Assembly (NCBI RefSeq): GCF_900108485.1
Contig: NZ_FNXF01000007.1
Location: 62,001 to 126,000, forward strand
From: Rheinheimera pacifica
Lineage (GTDB): Bacteria > Pseudomonadota > Gammaproteobacteria > Enterobacterales > Alteromonadaceae
DNA length: 64,000 bases
Reading direction: 5' to 3'
The notes beneath the pieces are model-generated. The model searched no databases. It was not told the DNA's origin and was given only the letters and a program-made list of their open reading frames with translations. Within the stretch, counting starts at the first letter, position 1. Every line of letters begins with the position of its first letter. The position numbers were made by a program, and so were the translations under genes. Of this stretch, positions 7,932-16,594 are shown piece by piece.

Positions 7932-9251
7932 ATGAAAAAAACGCTTCTGGCCAGTTTACTTTGCCTTAGCAGCCTCAGTGCTGCGGCCGCAAACTCCTTA
8001 CCTGAACAAATTCAGCAAGATTACCAGCAACATCTGGGCGCGCTGTTCACCCACTTTCACCAAAATCCTGAACTGTCACATATGGAAACCCAAACCGCTA
8101 AGCGCCTGGCAAAAGAGCTGCGTGATGCCGGGTTTGACGTTACCGAAGGTGTAGGCAAAACCGGTGTGGTAGCCATGCTGAAAAACGGCCCCGGCCCGCT
8201 GGTAATGATGCGTGCCGATATGGATGGCTTGCCGGTAGAAGAAAAATCCGGCCTGGCTTATGCCTCCAAAGCTAAACAAACCGACTGGGACGGCAATGAA
8301 GTATACGTTATGCATGCCTGTGGCCACGACGTACATATTACCAGCCTGGTAGGTACCGCAAGGCGCATGGCAGCGATGAAAGATCAATGGTCAGGCACCC
8401 TGATGCTGGTGGGCCAACCGGCAGAAGAACGGGTTGGCGGCGCCAAAGGCATGATGCAGGACAATATCTGGGGCCGCTTTGGCCAGCCCGATTATGCGCT
8501 GGCGTTTCATGTTTCCTCTGAAATTGAAACCGGCAAAATTGTCGCAGTAGAAGGCTCGCCCTACTCTGGCGTAGACAGCGTGGACATTATTGTGCACGGC
8601 GTGGGTGCTCATGGCGCCAGCCCGCACCGCGGTAAAGACCCTATAGTGCTGGGCGCGCAAATTGTGCTGGCGCTGCAAACCATCGTCAGCCGTGAAATAG
8701 CCCCGAAGGAGCCGGCATTAATTACCGTAGGCGCCTTTCACAGCGGCACCAAACACAATATTATTTCCGATAAAGCCCACTTACAGCTAACTGTGCGTAA
8801 CGACAACTGGGAGACGCGGGAATATTTAATCGCTGCCATTAAACGGGTAGCCGAAAACCTGGGCCGGGCTGCCGGTTTACCGGAAGATAAACTGCCAGAA
8901 GTACGCATTACCGATGAGCCTACCCCACCCACCGTGAACGATATTCCGCTAACACAACGGCTGAAAAAAGCCTGGGCGGCCAAAATGGGCGAGCCGGTGT
9001 TTGATGAGAACTACAGACGCTTAGGTATGGGTGCAGAAGACTTCCCGTTTTTTACCACTAAGCCGTATATCCCCAGCACTTACTTTGCAGTTGGCGGCAC
9101 ACCGGCTGAAGCTTTTGCTGCCGAGAAAGCCGGTGGCCCGGCAGTACCCAGCCACCATAGCCCGCTGTTTAAAATCAGCCCACAACCTGCGGTAACCAAG
9201 GGCGTGGAAGCCACTGTGATCGCCTTACTGGATTTAATGCCAAAAACCTAA
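7932..9251 (+). CDS. Secreted M20-family amidohydrolase
   Basis: Predicted periplasmic dinuclear metal hydrolase of the M20D group (hippurate hydrolase, N-acyl-amino-acid or carboxypeptidase-like). A signal peptide covers residues 1-20 (cut near AAAA). Metal-binding motifs are MRADMDGLPV near 93-101, HACGHDVH with C130/H132, QPAEE at 162-166 and GAEDF near 365, with the lid domain between about 205 and 325. Family members with signal peptides are common in marine gammaproteobacteria, where they act on N-acyl peptides. The actual substrate is not determined. It appears to be a single-gene unit behind an inverted repeat. Confidence 0.88.
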   Translation: MKKTLLASLLCLSSLSAAAANSLPEQIQQDYQQHLGALFTHFHQNPELSHMETQTAKRLAKELRDAGFDVTEGVGKTGVVAMLKNGPGPLVMMRADMDGLPVEEKSGLAYASKAKQTDWDGNEVYVMHACGHDVHITSLVGTARRMAAMKDQWSGTLMLVGQPAEERVGGAKGMMQDNIWGRFGQPDYALAFHVSSEIETGKIVAVEGSPYSGVDSVDIIVHGVGAHGASPHRGKDPIVLGAQIVLALQTIVSREIAPKEPALITVGAFHSGTKHNIISDKAHLQLTVRNDNWETREYLIAAIKRVAENLGRAAGLPEDKLPEVRITDEPTPPTVNDIPLTQRLKKAWAAKMGEPVFDENYRRLGMGAEDFPFFTTKPYIPSTYFAVGGTPAEAFAAEKAGGPAVPSHHSPLFKISPQPAVTKGVEATVIALLDLMPKT

Positions 9252-9390
9252 CCTCTGTATACCGTGGCAAAGCGTGACCGTCTTGCTGAAATTTTCACCA
9301 TCAAACTAATGCAAAGCCGCACCATTCTGCTACAATGCCGCCCCTTTTGCAGGCCAAGGCCCGCAGTTTTTTATTTTGCGGAGCACCAGC

Positions 9391-10773
9391 ATGAGCAACA
9401 CCTCTTTTTCCAGCCTGAATTTACCCGAGGCGCTAGTCAGTAATCTTAACGATTTAGGCTACAGTGCCATGACAGCCATTCAGGCACAGGCACTGCCGGC
9501 AATTCTGGCCGGGCAGGATGTTATCGGCCAGGCTAAAACCGGCTCAGGCAAAACAGCTGCTTTTGGTTTGGGTCTGCTGGCCAAATTAGATGTTAAGTAT
9601 TTTCGCGTGCAAACGCTGGTATTGTGCCCCACGCGTGAGCTGGCCGATCAGGTCGCAGCAGAGCTGCGTAAACTGGCGCGCAGTATTCACAATATAAAAA
9701 TTCTTACCCTGTGCGGTGGCGTGCCAATTGGCCCACAAATCGGCTCACTGGAGCACGGCGCCCATATTATTGTTGGCACGCCGGGCCGGGTGGTTGATCA
9801 TTTAGACAAAGGCCGGCTAAACCTGGACGATTTAACCACGCTGGTGCTGGACGAAGCCGACCGCATGCTGGAAATGGGCTTCCAGGCAGATTTAGATAAC
9901 GTTATAGCTAAAGCGCCGGCTAAGCGCCAAACACTGTTGTTCAGCGCCACCTACCCTAGCGCTATTGCCAAGCTAAGTGAGCGCCTGCTAAACAACCCGT
10001 TGCAGGTAACAGTAGCCGAGCAGCACAGCACCAGCAGCATACAGCAGCAGTTTTTTCAGGTAGCCGACAACAACGCCCGCTTAAGTGCACTGCGTAGCTT
10101 ATTACTGCAGTATCAGGGCCAAAGCAGCATGGTGTTTTGTAATACCAAGCGCGAAACACAAGACGTTGCCGACGCCCTGCATCAGTTTGGTTTTAGCGTA
10201 CTGGCATTGCATGGCGATATGGAGCAAAAAGATCGTGACCAAACCCTGGTGCAGTTTGCCAATGGCAGCGCCTGTATTTTAGTTGCCACCGATGTCGCCG
10301 CCCGCGGTTTGGATATCAGCAGTGTAGATGCGGTATTTAACTACCAGTTGGCGCACGATGCCGACACCCACACCCACCGTATTGGCCGTACCGGCCGCGC
10401 AGGCCAAAGCGGTATTGCACTAAGTTTATTTACCGCCAGTGATGCCGGCAAACTGCTCCCGCTGGAAGATGGCTTAGGTATTAAAATTGATGCAGCTGAG
10501 CTACCGGCTGTAGATATTGCCGTGTTAAAACCGGCTAAGCCGTTAATGGCCACGCTGCAACTGGATGGCGGTAAAAAGCATAAAATCCGTGCTGGTGACA
10601 TTGTTGGCGCCCTCACAGCCAGCAAACAGCTGACCAATGACGACTTGGGTAAAATTCAGCTGCACGATGTCTGGAGCTTTGTCGCGGTAAAACGTACAGC
10701 CGTAAAGCTGGCACTGCAGCTGATCCAGCAAGGTAAAATTAAAGGCAAAAGTATCCGCGCCCGGGCACTGTAA
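9391..10773 (+). CDS. dbpA: ATP-dependent RNA helicase DbpA
   Basis: DEAD-box helicase activated by hairpin 92 of 23S rRNA, acting in large-subunit assembly. The 460-residue product contains the Q motif, AKTGSGKT (Walker A), PTRELA, DEAD (VLDEADRML), SAT and HRIGRTGRAG. From about residue 385 it has the specific C-terminal RNA-recognition domain (IDGGKK/RAGDIVGALT-like and KIKGKSIR), which separates DbpA from other DEAD proteins. The ATG at 9391 follows a GCGGAG site; an in-frame TTG 15 bases upstream is less likely. It is a single-gene unit. Confidence 0.95.
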   Translation: MSNTSFSSLNLPEALVSNLNDLGYSAMTAIQAQALPAILAGQDVIGQAKTGSGKTAAFGLGLLAKLDVKYFRVQTLVLCPTRELADQVAAELRKLARSIHNIKILTLCGGVPIGPQIGSLEHGAHIIVGTPGRVVDHLDKGRLNLDDLTTLVLDEADRMLEMGFQADLDNVIAKAPAKRQTLLFSATYPSAIAKLSERLLNNPLQVTVAEQHSTSSIQQQFFQVADNNARLSALRSLLLQYQGQSSMVFCNTKRETQDVADALHQFGFSVLALHGDMEQKDRDQTLVQFANGSACILVATDVAARGLDISSVDAVFNYQLAHDADTHTHRIGRTGRAGQSGIALSLFTASDAGKLLPLEDGLGIKIDAAELPAVDIAVLKPAKPLMATLQLDGGKKHKIRAGDIVGALTASKQLTNDDLGKIQLHDVWSFVAVKRTAVKLALQLIQQGKIKGKSIRARAL

Positions 10774-10795
10774 TAATGACGACAATTGCCGCGAA

Positions 10796-10900
10796 GCGAG
10801 AACCGGTTTGCCCTAAGCGAACCGTTGAAGGCATGGATGCCTGAATCGAGCCTACAGGGAAGTATTCACGGCGCGTTTGCGTGGGCAAACCGGTTCGCGC
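10796..10900. repeat. Structured intergenic repeat, copy A
   Basis: An 18-bp inverted repeat (10796-10813 with 10883-10900, one mismatch; inner part GAACCGGTTTGCCC) encloses 69 bp. Inside lie a small palindrome AGGCAT-GG-ATGCCT (about 10829-10842) and a 30-base core (10844-10873, starting AATCGAGCCTACAGGG). The same core, with one base different, recurs at 34232-34261 between arms of different sequence. It sits between convergent dbpA and arfB. It could be a REP/MITE-like element or a structured 3' end. Confidence 0.75.
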
Positions 10901-10925
10901 ATAAACCCCATCACCGTTCTGCACA

Positions 10926-11345
10926 CTAGATCTGCGGCTTCCCCTGGCGCAATGCCTTGGTAGCACCACGCTGCTTTTTATGTTCCAGCCGCCGCTGTTG
11001 GCTGCCATAGGTAGCTTTGGTAGCAACCCGTTTTTTTGCCACCCTGGCGGCTGACTGCACCAGCTCAATAAACTGCGCTAATGCCTGCTCGCGGTTCATC
11101 TCCTGGCTGCGGCTCTGCTGGCATTTAATAATAATTTTGCCGCTTTGCGTAATACGATGGTCTGACTTAGCCAGCAGCTTATCTTTATAAAACTGCGGCA
11201 AGCTGGAGGCGTTAATATCAAAAATAAGCTGCGCCGCAGTAGACACCTTATTAACATGCTGGCCACCGGCGCCGCTGGAGCGAATAAACTGCCACTCCAG
11301 TTCATTGTCATTAAGAACCACACTAGCTGAAATCTGAATTGCCAT
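10926..11345 (-). CDS. arfB: Alternative ribosome-rescue factor ArfB
   Basis: Peptidyl-tRNA hydrolase of the class I release-factor fold that frees ribosomes stalled on mRNA without a stop codon. The 139-residue product has the GGQ motif (residues 27-29, in [10 protein letters not shown]) and a basic C-terminal tail (KKQRGATKALRQGK) that enters the empty mRNA channel, without the codon-recognition domain of RF1/RF2. The start at MAIQISAS matches the family; an in-frame extension of 25 residues is rejected. It is convergent with dbpA across repeat copy A. Confidence 0.93.
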   Translation of the reverse strand: MAIQISASVVLNDNELEWQFIRSSGAGGQHVNKVSTAAQLIFDINASSLPQFYKDKLLAKSDHRITQSGKIIIKCQQSRSQEMNREQALAQFIELVQSAARVAKKRVATKATYGSQQRRLEHKKQRGATKALRQGKPQI

Positions 11346-11542
11346 GCTGTCGCTATAAGTTGCTGCGTTAATACCCCGATCAGACCACAAGCACCGCCGT
11401 GACACAAGTTTAACAGCCAATACCTACAGCACTTTGTGGTATACGCCTAAAGTCTATGCACCTTAAGTCTAAGTTCGTTAACTGCAATTTTTAGCTACAG
11501 TAATGCCATTGTCGTTACCACTACCGACGTAAGGATACCAAC

Positions 11543-13453
11543 ATGGCCAGCACAGCCAACAGCCCATATCACAACGAATACCAACGCGCCATTAACGCCC
11601 CCGAACCGTTCTGGCAGCAGCAGGCAGCAAAGCTTAATTGGTATAAAATGCCACGCAGCATTTTACAGCAACAAGATGCACATCATTATCAATGGTTTAG
11701 CGACGGCGTGCTAAATACTGCCTATCTGGCGCTGGACACCCACATTGAGCAAGGCCGAGGCGAACAAACCGCCCTGATTTACGACTCACCGGTAACCAAC
11801 AGCAAGCAGCAATTTAGCTACCGTGAACTGCGCAATGAAGTGGCCCAATTTGCCGGCGTGTTAAAAGCACTGGGTGTTAGCAAAGGCGATCGCGTAGTTA
11901 TTTATATGCCGATGATCCCCCAAGCTGCCATTGCCATGCTGGCGGTTGCACGGCTAGGTGCCGTGCATTCAGTGGTGTTTGGCGGTTTTTCAGCCCATGA
12001 ACTGGCTATGCGAATAGACGACGCCAAACCCAAAGTAGTGGTAAGTGCATCCTGCGGTATTGAAATCAGCAAACTCATCGCCTACAAACCGCTGCTGGAT
12101 GACGCCATCAGCAAAGCAGAACATAAACCACAGCACTGCATTATTTATCAGCGGCCACAACTGCTGGCAACTATGCAAAGCGGCCGCGATCTGGACTGGC
12201 ACCAGGCCATGGCCGCAGCAGAAAGCGCGCCCTGTGTGCCGGTAAAAGCCACCGATCCGTTGTATGTGTTGTATACGTCTGGCACAACCGGCAAGCCCAA
12301 AGGCGTAGTGCGCGACAACGGCGGCCACGCCGCAGCTCTTAATTACAGTATGCAGGCGGTGTATAACGCCAAACCAGGCGATGTATTTTGGGCTGCGTCT
12401 GATGTCGGCTGGGTAGTCGGCCACTCTTATATTGTGTACGGCCCACTGATTGCCGGCTGCACCAGTATATTATACGAAGGCAAACCGGTGTTTACCCCCG
12501 ATGCCGGTGCCTTCTGGCGCGTATGTGCCGAGTATAAGGTTAATATCTTATTTGCCGCACCAACGGCGTTTCGGGCTATTCGCAAAGAAGACCCCGACGC
12601 AGCACTGCAGCGCTATGATTTATCCGCCCTGCGCGCTGTGTTTGTTGCCGGTGAACGGCTGGACCCGGCCACTTACCAATGGGTAGCCGAAAAACTGCAA
12701 AAACCGGTTATTGATCACTGGTGGCAAACTGAAACCGGCTGGCCCATTGCTGCCAATCCGGCCGGGCTGGAATTAATGAACGCCAAACCCGGTTCAGCTA
12801 CCGTGCCGGTGCCGGGCTTTAACGTGCAAATACTGGACGACAGCGGCAAAGTGCTGCGCGCTAATGAGCAAGGCTTTATCGCCATTGCACTGCCACTGCC
12901 ACCGGGCTGTTTAACCACTATCTGGGGCAACGACGAGCGCTTTATTGCCGGTTATCTGGATAGCTTCCCCGGCTACTACGCCAGCGGTGATGGCGGCTAT
13001 ATTGATGAAGACGGCTATCTGTTTGTTATGGGCCGCACAGATGATGTGATCAACGTTGCCGGGCACCGCTTATCTACCGGCGAAATGGAGCAAATTGTTG
13101 CTAACCATCCGGCCATTGCCGAATGCTGTGTTATTGGTATTCACGAGGCCATTAAAGGCCAGCAACCGCTGGCGCTGGTATTGCTGAAAAACGGCGTAGA
13201 GATTGACGAAACCATACTTGAAGCCGAACTGGTAGCTATGGTGCGGCAGGAAATTGGCGCTCTGGCCTGCTTTAAAAAAGCCATAGTGGTAAAACGCCTG
13301 CCCAAAACCCGCAGCGGCAAAATTTTACGTAAACTGCTGCGGCAAATTGCAGACGGAAGCGAGTACAGCGTACCGTCAACCATAGACGACCCGGCCAGCA
13401 TAGCCGAAATTGCCCAACTAATGACAAGCAAAGGCCTGGTTAATCAACCTTAA
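11543..13453 (+). CDS. prpE: Propionyl-CoA synthetase (AMP-forming)
   Basis: Acyl-CoA synthetase that activates propionate (possibly acetate) through an acyl-AMP intermediate. The 636-residue product resembles E. coli PrpE closely along its length: EYQRAINAPEPFW at the start, the P-loop YTSGTTGKPKG, WWQTETGWPI, the hinge region GRTDDVINVAGHRL and the regulatory/catalytic lysine K593 in KTRSGK, a known acetylation site in this family. The 2-methylcitrate genes prpBCD are not in the window, so it stands alone. Acs is the main alternative; the GWPI context and the length favour PrpE. Confidence 0.85.
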   Translation: MASTANSPYHNEYQRAINAPEPFWQQQAAKLNWYKMPRSILQQQDAHHYQWFSDGVLNTAYLALDTHIEQGRGEQTALIYDSPVTNSKQQFSYRELRNEVAQFAGVLKALGVSKGDRVVIYMPMIPQAAIAMLAVARLGAVHSVVFGGFSAHELAMRIDDAKPKVVVSASCGIEISKLIAYKPLLDDAISKAEHKPQHCIIYQRPQLLATMQSGRDLDWHQAMAAAESAPCVPVKATDPLYVLYTSGTTGKPKGVVRDNGGHAAALNYSMQAVYNAKPGDVFWAASDVGWVVGHSYIVYGPLIAGCTSILYEGKPVFTPDAGAFWRVCAEYKVNILFAAPTAFRAIRKEDPDAALQRYDLSALRAVFVAGERLDPATYQWVAEKLQKPVIDHWWQTETGWPIAANPAGLELMNAKPGSATVPVPGFNVQILDDSGKVLRANEQGFIAIALPLPPGCLTTIWGNDERFIAGYLDSFPGYYASGDGGYIDEDGYLFVMGRTDDVINVAGHRLSTGEMEQIVANHPAIAECCVIGIHEAIKGQQPLALVLLKNGVEIDETILEAELVAMVRQEIGALACFKKAIVVKRLPKTRSGKILRKLLRQIADGSEYSVPSTIDDPASIAEIAQLMTSKGLVNQP

Positions 13454-13477
13454 CTCAGCCGCACGCAGCATCAGGCA

Positions 13478-13503
13478 ATTGCCAGCCAATCTGCGCTGGC
13501 AAT
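13478..13503 (+). terminator. Hairpin after prpE, possible weak terminator
   Basis: Stem ATTGCCAG / CTGGCAAT with a 10-base loop lies 24 bp after the prpE stop. No T-tract follows (AAGGGGG), so it may be an mRNA-stabilising 3' hairpin rather than an intrinsic terminator. Confidence 0.3.
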
Positions 13504-13589
13504 AAGGGGGCTAAACAGCTTATGCTACAGCGCCTGAATGATGTTGTATTTGCGCCGCACCCAGCGGGCAGTATGGAGCTGTTGCCCGA

Positions 13590-14636
13590 ATGATATCGCC
13601 GATAAACCTGATGCACAAAACCATAGCCTTTATGCAGCGCTGGCCAGGCCTGATGGCTGTGCTGGCCTTTGCCGGTGGTGTCGCCAGTTATATTCTGGTA
13701 GAGCGCAAAGAATCACTGGCTCAGCTAATCGCTGTATTTTTATTGCTTAGCTGGTTGTGGTTGTTGCTGGACAACTGGCTGCGCGAGCGCATAGAACAAC
13801 GCTTTGGCATAGTGCTATCACCCATTCTGGTGCGTTTTGCGCTGCAAACGGTACACCAGGAAAGCCTGTTTTTCGCCCTACCGTTTTTTCTTGCTGTGAC
13901 CAGCTGGCACCATGGCCAGGCGGCGTTTACCATCCTGATTATTTTTTGCGCGCTGGTTTCTGTAGTAGATCCGCTGTATTACAAAAAGCTGGCCCCCCAT
14001 CGCACCCTGTTTGTGGTGTTCCATGCTTTTGCTTTGTTTGTTGTACTGTTAATTGTGCTGCCGGTATTAATGCAACTTACCACCAGCCAAAGCATGGCCG
14101 CCGCCCTGGGTATTGCCGTGCTGCTGAGTTTACCCAGCCTGGGCGCCATAATGCCGGGTGGCCGCTGGTGGCGGGTACCCTTTTTACTTTGTTTACTTAC
14201 TATACTTAGCGCCGGTTTATGGCAGCTACGCAGCTGGGTACCCCCAGCAGCTATGCGCCTTAATGCTATAACCCTGTCGCACGAAATGGATTACGAACAA
14301 CGTAAACCCGGCGACAGCATCAGCCAGGTAAACAGCTACGATTTACAGCAACAAGGTTTGTATAGTTTTACCGCAGTAACAGTGCCGCGCGGCCTTAACG
14401 AACAGATATTTCATGTTTGGCTGCACAATGGCAAAGAGGTAGATCGCATTAAACTGAATATCACCGGCGTTAGTTCAAGCGGTTATCGCGCCTGGAGCCA
14501 CAAGCTTAATTTCCCTGCCAATGCAGAAGGCAAATGGCAGGTAGAGGTGGTAACAGAATCAGAGCAGCTTATCGGCCTGGCCCGCTTTACAGTAACGGTT
14601 GCGGCACCGGCGCCACAACTGCAGGCGGATTTTTAA
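13590..14636 (+). CDS. DUF5924/DUF2914-type membrane protein
   Basis: Function unknown. Residues about 17-220 hold six or seven hydrophobic helices (for example MAVLAFAGGVASYILV, LIAVFLLLSWLWLLL, FVVFHAFALFVVLLIVLP). The last 130 residues form a soluble, probably periplasmic, beta-rich domain of the DUF2914 kind (IFHVWLHNGKEVDRIKL; WQVEVVTESEQLIG). The ATG at 13590 is preceded by GGAG at a slightly long spacing. Its 3' end overlaps a convergent small gene by 50 bp. Assignment to these families is from memory of their motifs. Confidence 0.75.
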   Translation: MISPINLMHKTIAFMQRWPGLMAVLAFAGGVASYILVERKESLAQLIAVFLLLSWLWLLLDNWLRERIEQRFGIVLSPILVRFALQTVHQESLFFALPFFLAVTSWHHGQAAFTILIIFCALVSVVDPLYYKKLAPHRTLFVVFHAFALFVVLLIVLPVLMQLTTSQSMAAALGIAVLLSLPSLGAIMPGGRWWRVPFLLCLLTILSAGLWQLRSWVPPAAMRLNAITLSHEMDYEQRKPGDSISQVNSYDLQQQGLYSFTAVTVPRGLNEQIFHVWLHNGKEVDRIKLNITGVSSSGYRAWSHKLNFPANAEGKWQVEVVTESEQLIGLARFTVTVAAPAPQLQADF

Positions 14637-14850
14637 CCGGCTTGCGGCAATGTTGTTTTAGCAACTGCTCAAGCTCTTTTAGCCGCGCCTGCAACTGCTG
14701 GCCATGATCAGGGTTATACGGTTGGCGCAACTGCCTGCGTATCTCAAGCCGCTGCTCATTTAACATCTGGCATTCCGCCTGAGTAAATTGTGGCGTGGCA
14801 TGTGTCAGGCAAGACATCAGGCCTATCAACATACTTAAAATGAAACGCAT
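14587..14850 (-). CDS. Small secreted protein of unknown function
   Basis: 87-residue product with a convincing signal peptide (MRFILSMLIGLMSCLTHA, cut before TPQF), then a charged helical segment with one conserved-looking Cys pair (C28 and C68) and a Pro-rich tail. I do not recognise the family; similar short proteins with an ECQML...LEQLLKQHC pattern are seen in periplasmic proteins. It overlaps the 3' end of the DUF5924 gene by 50 bp on the opposite strand. Support is the signal peptide and coding-like composition only. Confidence 0.5.
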   Translation of the reverse strand: MRFILSMLIGLMSCLTHATPQFTQAECQMLNEQRLEIRRQLRQPYNPDHGQQLQARLKELEQLLKQHCRKPVKNPPAVVAPVPQPLL

Positions 14851-15210
14851 ATAACGCCCTTGATGCTTTTTATATCGGATGTTTTCAGTGTGACAATAAT
14901 GCAGCTAAAAGTATAGTTGCCAACTGTAAACAGCGTTATCACTTATAGCCAGATCCCCTGCAGTGAAGATGCTCAGATAACTGATTATTCCAGAGATGAA
15001 ATAACACAGCCGGTTCAACTTCGAAGCCACGCCAGTTCTGATGAAGCGGCTGCCACAATGAGCACAGGGCAATTGACGTTGAAATAGACAGATTAAATGA
15101 TGAACTAAAATGGCTTTAACGTAACAGGTAATAGAAAAGTATTTTACGGTAGTTGACGGCTGCACCAGCAGTACAGTAACTTAGCGCTCTGCTCTACACG
15201 GTAGTGCACT
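14851..15210. other. Gene-poor stretch before tRNA-Gly
   Basis: 360 bp without a convincing gene. A minus-strand open frame (14905-15165, 86 residues) contains CAHCGSRF, which faintly recalls a zinc-finger or transposase end, but it has no ribosome site or family match and I treat it as noncoding. The right part carries the tRNA promoter. The stretch could be decayed DNA linked to the integration scar downstream. Confidence 0.4.
15153..15182 (+). promoter_or_regulatory. Candidate promoter of tRNA-Gly
   Basis: TTGACG (15153-15158), an 18-bp spacer and TAACTT (15177-15182), followed by a GC-rich stretch GCGCTC as expected for a stringently controlled tRNA promoter. It lies 28 bp before the tRNA 5' end. 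Confidence 0.5.
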
Positions 15211-15284
15211 GCGGGTGTAGTTCAATGGTAGAACGAAAGCTTCCCAAGCTTTAGACACGGGTTCGATTCCCGCCACCCGCTCCA
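15211..15284 (+). tRNA. glyU: tRNA-Gly, anticodon CCC
   Basis: 74-nt cloverleaf with the CCA end encoded. The acceptor stem GCGGGTG pairs with CACCCGC, the D arm is GTTC/GAAC, and the anticodon arm is AAAGC-TTCCCAA-GCTTT with anticodon CCC (reads GGG). The T arm is CGGG-TTCGATT-CCCG with an A-C mismatch at its base. Closely similar to E. coli glyU. Its last 45 bases are duplicated at 15575-15619. Confidence 0.95.
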
Positions 15285-15292
15285 ACTCAGGT

Positions 15293-15505
15293 TTATTCAT
15301 ACTTAGCGCGAATGCTGCTAAACACATCGGTAGATTTAATCGCCAGCCCTTGCTCTAGCTGAGTAACGGACACTTTAATATCATCACTAATGCGCTTTGC
15401 CTGAACAAACTCAGCAAAAGCTCGGGCAACAGATTGTGGGTTGTCACCAAATGCTTGCTTTAGATCTGCTTCCAACACAGGGTTGTCTATCTGTATATTT
15501 AACAT
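15293..15505 (-). CDS. Orphan antitoxin-like small protein
   Basis: 70-residue product (starts MLNIQIDNPVLEADLKQAFG, ends DVFSSIRAKYE). The pattern of a short beta strand, helices and a C-terminal acidic/RAKYE tail resembles antitoxins that pair with ParE/RelE-type toxins; this is recalled similarity, not a search result. No toxin gene follows: its stop is 9 bp from the tRNA 3' end. It lies between the two copies of the tRNA-Gly 3' segment, consistent with a leftover of a small mobile element. Confidence 0.6.
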   Translation of the reverse strand: MLNIQIDNPVLEADLKQAFGDNPQSVARAFAEFVQAKRISDDIKVSVTQLEQGLAIKSTDVFSSIRAKYE

Positions 15506-15574
15506 CTGAATACTCCGCTTTGCTTTACTGCAAGCATACTGCTTATAACAATGTAGCTCAACTGATGCCCGTTA

Positions 15575-15619
15575 CTTCCCAGGCTTTAGACACGGGTTCG
15601 ATTCCCGCCACCCGCTCCA
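15575..15619 (+). repeat. Duplicated 3' half of tRNA-Gly (att-like direct repeat)
   Basis: 45 bases identical to tRNA positions 15240-15284 except one (G at 15582 where the tRNA has A), including anticodon loop, T arm, acceptor 3' strand and CCA. The 5' half is not preserved, although GTAGCTCAACTG just upstream faintly recalls a D arm. Such half-tRNA copies are classic attL/attR marks of tyrosine-recombinase integration; a decayed second tRNA gene is the alternative. Confidence 0.8.
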
Positions 15620-15649
15620 AAGGCCGCCTCCAGCCGGCCATGGCATGGT

Positions 15650-16594
15650 TTAACCTAACTTTTTCAGCCGCAGTATATCCCGCACTACTTCCCACAGCGG
15701 AAACATAGCGGTAATTACCAGACCGGTAACGGCGGCACGTTCCAGTTGCTCTAACTGCAATACACCTTGCCAAACTTCAGGCTCAAGTTTTAATAGCGGG
15801 CTGAAGGTAGCTAACAGCAGTATTACTGCGGCAAAAGCGCCATTCAGTACAATATTGCCCAGCAACATGCTTTGGCTCCAAAATCGCTTACGCAACTGCC
15901 ACAGGCTGCTTGCAATACCAAGCAGTGCAAGCGGGCTGGCCCATTTTAATAGTTGATGCGCATTGTCGGTAAACAAAAAGCGGCTGTTGGCCAACTGCTC
16001 CGTCGACAACCATAGCGGATACCAGATTACGATCAGTAAAAATACATAGGTTGCCAGGTCAGTAAAAATATCCTGCAGTGAAATATGCTGCCAGTGTGGG
16101 CCGGCTTTTGGTAATTGTTCCGGCTGCCAGCTTTGTTCGCACCGGCTGTGCTGTTTGGGTTCATGCCGTGACATCAACCAAAATGCCAGGGTAATGCTGG
16201 TAAAGCCCAGCAGTGAGTCCTGCATAAAGCCGCTGGCTAAGCTTTTCATATAAAGCAAAAAGCTCATCTGGCTACTTAGCCAGGCTGAGGTGCTGTCGAC
16301 CACCTGTAGCAAAAACAAAATACCCAGCACCATAAACAAGGTGTTTTTATACAGCGCCATATAGCCCGGGCTAATCAGCGGCTGTGGCGGTACAAACTGC
16401 TGCGCTACTGTGCGCGGGTGGCCCATTTGCTTTAATACTGCGGCAATATCGGTGTCGGTCAGCCCGCCTTGCTGCTCAGCTAACATATCCAGCTGATCCA
16501 TAATATTGGCGTTTAGCTCGCGGCCAATCTCGTCGCGTTTTGTCTCGGGTAACTCACGCTGCACAGCAGCAATATAACGCTTAACCAGTTCCAT
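15650..16594 (-). CDS. HAAS-domain membrane protein paired with PadR
   Basis: 314-residue protein. The first 70 residues match the HAAS-type domain (AAVQRELPETKRDEIGRELN, then LKQMGHPRTVAQQF) that is typically found in proteins co-encoded with PadR regulators. It is followed by about six to seven membrane helices from residue 85 on. Function unknown; such proteins are thought to transmit membrane signals. Its ATG overlaps the padR stop by one base (TAATG), so it is translated in a coupled way. Confidence 0.8.
   Translation of the reverse strand: MELVKRYIAAVQRELPETKRDEIGRELNANIMDQLDMLAEQQGGLTDTDIAAVLKQMGHPRTVAQQFVPPQPLISPGYMALYKNTLFMVLGILFLLQVVDSTSAWLSSQMSFLLYMKSLASGFMQDSLLGFTSITLAFWLMSRHEPKQHSRCEQSWQPEQLPKAGPHWQHISLQDIFTDLATYVFLLIVIWYPLWLSTEQLANSRFLFTDNAHQLLKWASPLALLGIASSLWQLRKRFWSQSMLLGNIVLNGAFAAVILLLATFSPLLKLEPEVWQGVLQLEQLERAAVTGLVITAMFPLWEVVRDILRLKKLG

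Noticed and set aside
14905-15165. Minus-strand open frame of 86 codons with CAHCGSRF
   Set aside because: No ribosome site or family match and odd composition; the Cys motif alone is too short to call a transposase remnant.
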